This document shows, one piece after another, positions 1-5,969 of a stretch of DNA of 9,936 nucleotides (the stretch's first letter is position 1; each line of letters opens with the position of its first letter). The notes below the pieces were generated by a model that searched no databases, had not been told where the DNA came from, and saw only the letters and a program-made list of their open reading frames with translations. Source of the stretch: JAZGDL01 sp036477795 (GTDB lineage: Bacteria > Planctomycetota > Phycisphaerae > UBA1845); contig JAZGDL010000433.1 of assembly GCA_036477795.1 (NCBI GenBank), forward strand, positions 1 to 9,936, read 5' to 3'. A program made the translations under genes and the position numbers.

Positions 1-907
1 GCACCGGTTGGGTGGCGATGAGCACCTCCAGGGCCAACGCCCTTTTTTCGTTCTCGTTGGCGGCGGGCAATAAGTGTTGGCTAACCACAAACCGCAGAGA
101 GAGGCTGAGCTGGGTGCGAACGTCGTCTTGGGCCTCATGAGGGAACAGATCGACCAGACGGGTGACGGCGCCTTTGGCGTCCTGGGTGTGCAGCGTGGTC
201 AGGATCAGGTGGCCGGTCTCGGCGGCGCTGACCGCCATCCGAGCGGTGGCCGGATCGCGGATCTCGCCTATCAGGACCACGTCCGGGTCCTGGCGCAGCC
301 CGGACACCAACCCGTCGTAGAAAGAATCGACGTCAACGCCGACCTCACGCTGGGTGACAAGGGACGTGCCCGCCGGGGCGAAGACGTATTCAATCGGTTC
401 CTCAACGGTGATGATGCGGCGGCCGCTGCGCTGATTCATCAGATCGATCAGCGCTGCCAGCGTGGTGGATTTGCCGGAGCCGGTTACACCGGTGATGATG
501 ACCAGGCCGCTGCGCAGCTCCACGATACGTTCCGCCAGGGCAGCCGGGAAACCCATCCAGTCGAACGTGGGAATGCGGCTGGGAACGTATCTGAAACACG
601 CGCCTATGGAACCACGGGCGTAAAACACGTTGACGCGAAAGCGGCACAGTTGGCCGCCGTGTTCGATGGTGATGGAGCAATCGACGTTCTTCTGCCGGTC
701 GATGCGACTGCGGTTCGGCTCCGCCAGGGCTGATTCGAGCATGGCACGTACCACCGCGTCATCGAGCACGGCTTCGGAAGCCGGCCGCAGTCGGCCGTGG
801 GTGCGGTAGGTAGGCGGATATCCGGAGACCAGATGCAGATCGGAGCTTTCCGTCTCCACCATCCGGCGAAGCAACCTGACAATCACATCCGGCCCCGATT
901 CGTTCAC
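1..907 (-). CDS. pilT: PilT-type type IV pilus retraction ATPase (3' end beyond window)
   Basis: Cytoplasmic secretion-type ATPase that in characterised systems disassembles type IV pili for retraction and twitching motility. I translated the reverse strand from a GTG at 905-907; 302 codons are present and the frame is still open at base 1. An in-frame TAG (908-910) directly precedes the GTG, and an AGAGGGAG Shine-Dalgarno lies 7 nt upstream, which fixes the start. Visible motifs: N-terminal SDLHLVSGYPPTYRTHGRL (residues 22-40), typical of PilT; Walker A GVTGSGKST (140-148); Asp box ITVEEPIEY (166-174); Walker B DPDVVLIGEIRD (207-218); His box TGHLILTTLHT (231-241). All key catalytic residues are intact. 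The C-terminal AIRNLIREG-type retraction motif would fall outside the window, so PilU or another PilT paralogue cannot be excluded. Divergent to the HAMP-like gene at 1179. Confidence 0.93.
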   Translation of the reverse strand, partial: MNESGPDVIVRLLRRMVETESSDLHLVSGYPPTYRTHGRLRPASEAVLDDAVVRAMLESALAEPNRSRIDRQKNVDCSITIEHGGQLCRFRVNVFYARGSIGACFRYVPSRIPTFDWMGFPAALAERIVELRSGLVIITGVTGSGKSTTLAALIDLMNQRSGRRIITVEEPIEYVFAPAGTSLVTQREVGVDVDSFYDGLVSGLRQDPDVVLIGEIRDPATARMAVSAAETGHLILTTLHTQDAKGAVTRLVDLFPHEAQDDVRTQLSLSLRFVVSQHLLPAANENEKRALALEVLIATQPV

Positions 908-1178
908 CTACGCACTCCCTCTCTATGCACCTTCTTCTCTTATGGGCGGTACTGTACGGCGGCTGCGGCCTGATGCAAGCAAAGGGGGCGTTGCCTTCAC
1001 CCGCTCTCTTACGGTCGCGGCTCCTGTTATCGGTCGCATGTCCTTGGTCACGGCGCTTGCCCGCGTCTCGTACAACTCGATTCGGTGGCCCACATGACCG
1101 ATTCATAGAGTTACGGCGTCTGGAGAATCCCCCGACGTGTCCGTGCGGCGATTCGATCTATGACGAAAGGGTCTGCGT
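908..1178. other. Divergent intergenic region between pilT and the HAMP-like gene
   Basis: 271 bp with no credible gene. It must hold the start signals of both divergent genes. Shine-Dalgarno sequences are clear on both sides: AGAGGGAG for pilT on the minus strand and AAAGGG (1166-1171, 7 nt before ATG 1179) on the plus strand. A weak sigma70-like pair for pilT is visible on the minus strand: TTGCAT (973-978) and TACAGT (951-956) with a 16-bp spacer, about 45 bp before the start codon. No convincing promoter for the plus-strand gene was found. No palindrome stands out. Confidence 0.4.
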
Positions 1179-1865
1179 ATGGCAACAACAGACAATAGAC
1201 AGCCGACAACCGCTCCCTCATGCATTCGGCGCAAGTACATCATCAAACCGTCCTTTCAATGGAAATACACGGCGTTGGCCGCGAGCGGCGTGTTCATGGT
1301 TTCGGTATTGATGAGCCTGCTGCTGTTCGGCGTACTGTATCAGCAGGCCCGCACCAGGATGATAAACCCGGCCGCATCCAACGCCTGGCAAAACACCGTC
1401 GTGGTCGCGGTTTCCGGGGCGAGCTTTGCCGCCGTGATGGCTGTCGTCTTCGGTCTGTGGAGCGTGGTAATCACGCATCGTATATGCGGCCCGTTGTTCG
1501 TGATGGAGAAATTCTTCGGCGAACTGATCGCCGGGCGATTCCCCAGGCGCAGGCCCTTACGCAAGAAGGACGAGTTCAAAGAATTCTATGAAGTCTTCTG
1601 GCGTGCAATCGATGCCCTGAAGGCCCGCAAGCGGTGCGAGGCCGCCAAGCTGGCCGACGTCCTCGCCCTCGCAAAAGAAGCACAGCAGGGCGACGACAAA
1701 GCCCGTACGCAGGCCCTGGAAACGCTTACCGAGCACGTGCAGGCCATGCACGCTGATGCCGCCGAGGCGCTTGGTGTCGAGCACCCCAGCGCCGGTGCCG
1801 CTGCGGAGAAGAGCCCCGCATCGCGATCGCAAGCCGGCAAGGAACTCGCTGAGGTGTCCGCATAG
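1179..1865 (+). CDS. Small two-TM membrane protein with HAMP-like segment
   Basis: 228 residues. The start at 1179 is supported by AAAGGG 7 nt upstream. The order is: a basic cytoplasmic N-terminus with IRRKYIIKPSFQWKY (16-30), TM helix 1 (about 31-54), a short periplasmic loop (55-72), TM helix 2 (about 73-98), then THRICGPLFVMEKFFGELIAG (99-119) and LRKKDEFKEFYEVFWRAIDALK (127-148). The last two pieces look like the two amphipathic helices and the DExxE-type connector of a HAMP domain. A charged, probably coiled-coil tail (150-200) and an Ala/Ser-rich end follow. No kinase, methyl-accepting or cyclase output domain is present, so it would be a stand-alone HAMP membrane protein that relays or scaffolds rather than a complete receptor. 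I recall similar short RRxxIxxxFQ-type HAMP proteins in deltaproteobacteria and planctomycetes; that assignment is from memory. Its position opposite pilT suggests, but does not prove, a pilus or surface link. Confidence 0.72.
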   Translation: MATTDNRQPTTAPSCIRRKYIIKPSFQWKYTALAASGVFMVSVLMSLLLFGVLYQQARTRMINPAASNAWQNTVVVAVSGASFAAVMAVVFGLWSVVITHRICGPLFVMEKFFGELIAGRFPRRRPLRKKDEFKEFYEVFWRAIDALKARKRCEAAKLADVLALAKEAQQGDDKARTQALETLTEHVQAMHADAAEALGVEHPSAGAAAEKSPASRSQAGKELAEVSA

Positions 1866-1898
1866 CTTGACATGACCAGGTCCGCTCGGCAGGGCTTC

Positions 1899-1923
1899 AG
1901 CCCACGGATTCGAATCCCTGGGT
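1899..1923 (+). repeat. Diverged copy of the dispersed 22-bp palindrome
   Basis: Reads AGCCCACGGATT, CGAATCC, CTGGGT. It matches the copies at 6026, 6532 and 7369 except that the centre is TTCGAA instead of TTGCAA and one arm position differs (CCTGGG instead of CGTGGG), leaving one mismatch in the palindrome. The central 12 bp GGATTCGAATCC is still a perfect palindrome. It lies between genes, 34 bp after the stop of the HAMP-like gene. The overlapping GGGCTTCAGCCC (1892-1903) could form a competing short hairpin. Confidence 0.7.
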
Positions 1924-2088
1924 TTCCCCGCCCGATGCAGCCCGCGGGCACGATCGCTCACCCCGCAACAGGGCCCGCCGGAATTAATCAAGGGTTCATT
2001 GGTTTCGTTCGATAAACCAGTTTTGGCGTTTGGGTCAGAGAGAAAGGCGGGCACAGCCCACACTATCTGTAAGGAACGTAGGGACTGC

Positions 2089-2114
2089 TTGCGGTGTCGC
2101 ACGCGACACCGCAA
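2089..2114. promoter_or_regulatory. 12-bp perfect inverted repeat in leader of the large secreted-protein gene
   Basis: TTGCGGTGTCGC (2089-2100) and its exact reverse complement GCGACACCGCAA (2103-2114) are separated by AC. As RNA it would form a strong GC-rich stem that ends about 30 nt before the Shine-Dalgarno at 2145-2148. There is no U-run on either strand, so it is not a standard terminator. It may be a dimeric-regulator operator or a leader hairpin affecting translation or stability of the downstream mRNA; the sequence does not decide between these. Confidence 0.55.
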
Positions 2115-2157
2115 AACAACTGCGAAGTATTAACCCTTCACATCGGAGAACAAGGAT

Positions 2158-5100
2158 ATGATTTTGATCAATGACAGGAGTTTTCCCCTACGCGGTCTTT
2201 CACTGTTGAGCGTGGCGGCCGGGCTGGCTCTGACCGGGACCGCGTGTACCAACCTGTTTTCGACTGGCGGCGGGGGGCCCACCGACGATAACGGCAACGT
2301 GCTGCTCAATGAAAACCTGGGCTTCGATGGTTCCTTGAGCGGCAAGATTGTGGACACCCAGTCCACACGCGCCTCGCTCACCAACACCAGTGCCGCCCAG
2401 AGCCTGCCACCGGATTTCGACACCTCCGACACCCTGGTGAGGTTCAAGGATCTGGCTGGTAATGACTTGCTGGGCCCCAACGGGCGCCCGATTGAACCGG
2501 TGCGGCTCAACCCCGACGGATCGTTTGACGCACAGGGTCTCCCGGTCGGCGTCGACTTCACCATCTGTGCCGACATCGGGACCGACGGCAGTTGTGACAT
2601 CGAATCCTGTATCAACATCCCCAGCGACTCAGGTGGTGGGCATGGTGAGATTGATGGAGTCCAGGCTGATCCTCTGACAACGCTGGTCCTTGCCAAGCTG
2701 CGGCGGCTGCTGGATGAGAAGGGCATCGATCCGCGTGACCTGCCGGTGAGCCCGGTGGCGGTGGCTACGCGGATCGTGGATGCCTATACCCACCTGTTTG
2801 AGGAAGCGGGCATTGATCGATCGCTGTCACTGGATGACCTTGACGCTGACACGGTGAGGCGGCTCGCGGAGTTGTTCGATGAGCTGATTCCAGCCGGTGC
2901 TCGTGTGGGCATGGATCTGGTCGACGGCAATTTGGATCTGGTCCGTGCCCGGGACACGAAAGGTCGTGCCCTGTCGATCGCCAAGGTTTTCCTGCGGGCC
3001 GGGTTCCCCATCGCCGACGGCCCGGACGACCCCGACCTGAGCGAGCTGGGCCAGCTTGAAGGGATCGAGACCCTTTCCCTGGACGAATTGTTCGCTGAGG
3101 GCGACTCCTTCACCGATGAGTTTGCGGACCATGACGAAAGCCTCGATGCCTTTATCGAGGATACTTTTATCGGACCGGCCGAGTTCGACGACGACGATTT
3201 TCACGAGGTAGTGGTTTATGTGAATTCACTGGCGGAACCGGACAGGAATTTCGCCCAAAGTGAAGACGAGGGATTCGAAGAGGGCCCCCCGGGGCCGGAG
3301 CTGCCGGTTCTGCACGACTATCTCATTCTCGAAATGGCCCGCATGAAGCAGGAGAATCGGCGTCTTACCCTGGGTGATCTTTATGACCTGCTGACCAGCA
3401 TCGACGACGGGCTGGGGGCCCGGCTGACTTACTTCATCTTCGATCCAAACTTCATCGGGCCGCCGCTTAACGTGTTTGAAACGCGTAACGGTGAGGGCCA
3501 GGCCATCAACCTGGAACGGTTCTTCCGGCGCATTTTCGCCGACGGTTTCGACGACCTCGACCCGGAGGGATTCGAACGCCGCGAGGTGGAACTGCGGCGG
3601 TTGCTGAACGACCTGCTGTCCGGGACGATTCCTCCGACATTCGGGCGTCTGTTCAACGCCATCGTGCGCGACCGGGTCGGATCGGCCGCCGAGTTCGCAG
3701 CGGCCATTCGCGACGCACGAGCCCATCTGCCCTTCAGCCGATCCGGCCCCAGCGAGTTCTTCGTGGTGGCCGACGGCGACCCCTTCCGCGGTGACACCGG
3801 TGCGTCAGCGATCACCGTGGACGTCGAAATGACCGTAGATGGGGATGTGCTGTCGGTCCACTTCAATGAGGGCGGCAGCGGGCGGTTCTGGCTGGGATTC
3901 ACCCACGGGACCGAGGAGACCGGATTCGTCGAGCTGCTGGTGCGCGAAACGGGCCGCTTCCTGCACGGACACAGAGGGCCGGTCCGGCTGAATATGAACA
4001 ACGCGGACATCTTTGAGCCCATCGCCGGAGAGCCCTTTATTGACTTTGTCTCCGAGACCGCCAATTTCTTTCCGGGGATCAACGTGACGGTGATTCGGGA
4101 CAGTTTCGTCCCCGAGCCTATCGGGCCGGAACCTTTCTTCGAAGATTTCGACTTCTTCTCCGAACCGCACGACCCGCTGTTCGATGAGCCGGGTGAGGGC
4201 ACCGATACGGGCCTCTTCCCCGGTCCCGACGCTCTTGATGGCGACCTGATAGTTGATCAACCTCCGATATCGGACGACGAGACCCTACCAGACTCCGACG
4301 ACACGCTGCGACCGGATGAGGAGGAGACCACCTCGGTGACGGATGAGACGACGTCGCCCACGACGGACCTGGGCATCGTGTCGCCCGCTGGAGAGGAGTT
4401 TACGCCGATTGGGCCTCACCAGCAGATATTCGTGCTGGCCACCAGCGTCGGCTTCGACGCCGAGCCGGTGCGCGTCGACTATGACCGTGACACGGGCATC
4501 GCCACCTACAATCCCGGCGGCCGGCATCTTCTGATGTTCCTGCCGGATTCCGACCAGACCGGCCTGTTCGCCCTGTTCAACGAAAAGACCGGCCGGCCGG
4601 CAAGCAATGAGGATCCCAACCAATTCTTCGAAGGTCCAATCGAGCGGCCGGATCGCTTCGAGGACTTCTTCAACAACTTTGAAGACTTCGACCATTTCAG
4701 CGAGCTTGACGATCTGGGCGGATTCATAGACGAGTTTCTGGTGGAGATCCCGCTGGACGAACTGTTCTTCCCTCCGGACGGCGAGTTCTTCCCGCCGGAC
4801 GGCGAGTTCTTCCCGGAGGACGGTGAGCTCCACCCGGAGGACGGGGAGTTCTTCCCGCCGGACGGTGAGATCCACCTGGAGGACGGCGAGTTCCTCCCGC
4901 CCGATGAGGGATTCCTTCCACCGCTCGACGACAACGTAGTGGGGCCGGCAGAGCTGGGCGACGACGTAGTGTTCGACGAACCATTCGATACATTCGACGA
5001 TCCGTTCGACGATCCGTTCGACGGTTTCTTTGAAGGCCCATTTGAAGATGACTTCTTCGGCGAACCGGTGCAGGGCGAGTTTGGCGAGGGGTTTGAGATC

Positions 5101-5760
5101 CTGGTATTCGTTGGCGACATCGAAGGATTGCCCCTGCGGACTGAGCGCTTCACCCACGTGTTCGGTACCAACGTTCAGAACCTGCGATACGACCCCACCG
5201 GCGATCCCTTCTTCGACGACATCAACGGCGACGGCGTCGAGCAGGCGGATGAGCCGACGGCGCAGTTCCGGCCGACGCTGTTCGATCCCAACGATTGGCG
5301 ATCGACGGACATCCGTCTCTACTACCGCCGGGCGGACAACAACGAGGCGGTACGGTTCGACGACGTCGATTTCGAATCGCCCACGCCGCGGGCAATGGAC
5401 GGAGTGGAATTAGTGCCGCGCAACTACCATCCTCGCCTCAATGCCTTCCGGTTCTCCAGGCCCAACACTGCCATCAACCTGTTGACCGCCTTTCTGCCGC
5501 CGGAGTTCTTCGACGGGACGCGGTCGCTGAAGCGTGACACGCGTGTCGACGTACTGACCGCCGTAGCCCTGATCAACCTGGTGATGGACCAGGTGTTCAA
5601 CGTCGAAGCGGACATTGACATCGATGGCCTCGGCCCGCTGCCGCGGCAGAAGATGCTCATCGACGCGCACCTCTTTGTAGCGCCGGTGGGCGACCCCTTC
5701 GTGCTGCTGCTCAAGGGATTCCGCAACCGCTCAGTGGCTGTATCCGAGCCGCGACCGTAA
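2158..5760 (+). CDS. Very large acidic secreted protein or lipoprotein with DGEFFPP repeats
   Basis: 1200 residues; no family recognised for the whole. ATG 2158 has GGAG (2145-2148) 9 nt upstream. The N-terminus is a signal peptide: basic start, hydrophobic stretch (about 12-28), then LTGTAC with Cys30. This is a weak lipobox (Gly at -3), so lipidation is possible but unsure. Residues 57-137 (SLSGKIVD...NPDGSFDAQGLPVG) look like a small beta-sandwich of the carboxypeptidase-regulatory type. They are followed by a Cys-containing patch (C137, C146, C151) and a DPLTTLVLAKLRRLL helix (171-185). Two acidic linkers occur, about 652-738 and 835-978. The second contains a 7-residue repeat, DGEFFPP and variants, with D at 874, 881, 888, 895, 902, 909 and 916, then FDDP repeats. 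DINGDGVEQADE (1021-1032) fits an EF-hand loop (D1, N3, D5, G6, E12). The acidity suggests calcium binding at the cell surface. It stands alone on the plus strand. Confidence 0.85.
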   Translation: MILINDRSFPLRGLSLLSVAAGLALTGTACTNLFSTGGGGPTDDNGNVLLNENLGFDGSLSGKIVDTQSTRASLTNTSAAQSLPPDFDTSDTLVRFKDLAGNDLLGPNGRPIEPVRLNPDGSFDAQGLPVGVDFTICADIGTDGSCDIESCINIPSDSGGGHGEIDGVQADPLTTLVLAKLRRLLDEKGIDPRDLPVSPVAVATRIVDAYTHLFEEAGIDRSLSLDDLDADTVRRLAELFDELIPAGARVGMDLVDGNLDLVRARDTKGRALSIAKVFLRAGFPIADGPDDPDLSELGQLEGIETLSLDELFAEGDSFTDEFADHDESLDAFIEDTFIGPAEFDDDDFHEVVVYVNSLAEPDRNFAQSEDEGFEEGPPGPELPVLHDYLILEMARMKQENRRLTLGDLYDLLTSIDDGLGARLTYFIFDPNFIGPPLNVFETRNGEGQAINLERFFRRIFADGFDDLDPEGFERREVELRRLLNDLLSGTIPPTFGRLFNAIVRDRVGSAAEFAAAIRDARAHLPFSRSGPSEFFVVADGDPFRGDTGASAITVDVEMTVDGDVLSVHFNEGGSGRFWLGFTHGTEETGFVELLVRETGRFLHGHRGPVRLNMNNADIFEPIAGEPFIDFVSETANFFPGINVTVIRDSFVPEPIGPEPFFEDFDFFSEPHDPLFDEPGEGTDTGLFPGPDALDGDLIVDQPPISDDETLPDSDDTLRPDEEETTSVTDETTSPTTDLGIVSPAGEEFTPIGPHQQIFVLATSVGFDAEPVRVDYDRDTGIATYNPGGRHLLMFLPDSDQTGLFALFNEKTGRPASNEDPNQFFEGPIERPDRFEDFFNNFEDFDHFSELDDLGGFIDEFLVEIPLDELFFPPDGEFFPPDGEFFPEDGELHPEDGEFFPPDGEIHLEDGEFLPPDEGFLPPLDDNVVGPAELGDDVVFDEPFDTFDDPFDDPFDGFFEGPFEDDFFGEPVQGEFGEGFEILVFVGDIEGLPLRTERFTHVFGTNVQNLRYDPTGDPFFDDINGDGVEQADEPTAQFRPTLFDPNDWRSTDIRLYYRRADNNEAVRFDDVDFESPTPRAMDGVELVPRNYHPRLNAFRFSRPNTAINLLTAFLPPEFFDGTRSLKRDTRVDVLTAVALINLVMDQVFNVEADIDIDGLGPLPRQKMLIDAHLFVAPVGDPFVLLLKGFRNRSVAVSEPRP
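4768..4911 (+). repeat. 21-bp in-frame tandem repeat coding for DGEFFPP-type heptapeptides
   Basis: Six 7-codon units begin with GAC-GGN-GAG, with the D codons at 4777, 4798, 4819, 4840, 4861 and 4882, followed by a partial unit at 4903 (DEG). Peptides in order: DGEFFPP, DGEFFPE, DGELHPE, DGEFFPP, DGEIHLE, DGEFLPP. Third-position and residue differences show that the repeat is not a very recent expansion. It forms a proline-punctuated acidic linker in the secreted protein. Confidence 0.85.
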
Positions 5761-5800
5761 GGGAGCGGGACGAAGGAAATAACGGTCCCATAGGGGAATT

Positions 5801-5884
5801 GACGATTGACGATTGACGATTGACGATTGACGATTGACGATTGACGATTGACGATTGACGATTGACGATTGGGGATTGCGGATC
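5801..5884. repeat. Heptamer tandem repeat (GACGATT)10 plus variant units
   Basis: Ten exact GACGATT units run from 5801 to 5870, followed in the same 7-bp phase by GGGGATT (5871-5877) and GCGGATC (5878-5884). It lies in the convergent gap between the stop of the 1200-residue gene (5760) and the stop of the thioredoxin/NHL gene (5970). The type resembles the heptanucleotide STRR sequences known from filamentous cyanobacteria. Open frames through it (VNRQSSI repeats) are artefacts of the 7-bp period. The same unit variants recur at 7995-8022. Confidence 0.9.
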
Positions 5885-5888
5885 CCCC

Positions 5889-5952
5889 TTCGTCCCTTCG
5901 TCCCTTCGTCCCTCCGTCCCTCCGTCCCTCCGTCCCTCCGTCCCTCCGTCCC
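5889..5952. repeat. Octamer tandem repeat (TYCGTCCC)8
   Basis: Three TTCGTCCC units (5889-5912) are followed by five TCCGTCCC units (5913-5952) in perfect 8-bp phase, starting 4 bp after the heptamer tract. On the minus strand it reads as repeated GGGACGGA, that is, GGG runs with 5-nt spacing, which meets the simple pattern for a G-quadruplex. It sits 18 bp beyond the stop of the minus-strand gene ending at 5970, so it would be transcribed as G-rich RNA in that gene's 3' UTR. Confidence 0.88.
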
Positions 5953-5969
5953 TTCCTCTCCCTTCGGCC

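Noticed and set aside
74..733. 219-codon plus-strand open frame
   Set aside because: It lies antisense to a pilT frame with every PilT motif intact; its translation shows no recognisable domain.
1867..1872. Promoter starting from a perfect TTGACA
   Set aside because: No -10-like hexamer occurs 16-18 bp downstream; the sequence there is GC-rich.
1892..1935. tRNA, because GGATTCGAATCC looks like a T-arm
   Set aside because: The five-base arms around TTCGAAT do not pair as a T-stem, and there is no D-arm, anticodon arm or acceptor stem around it. The sequence is better explained as a member of the palindrome family.
2089..2116. Rho-independent terminator of the HAMP-like gene
   Set aside because: The hairpin is followed by AAAACAAC on the plus strand, not by a T-run, and it lies over 220 bp beyond the stop codon.
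4285..5157. 290-codon minus-strand open frame with REELAVLR-like repeats
   Set aside because: It is the mirror of the 21-bp repeats in the acidic protein gene, so its repeats and openness follow from codon bias on the plus strand.
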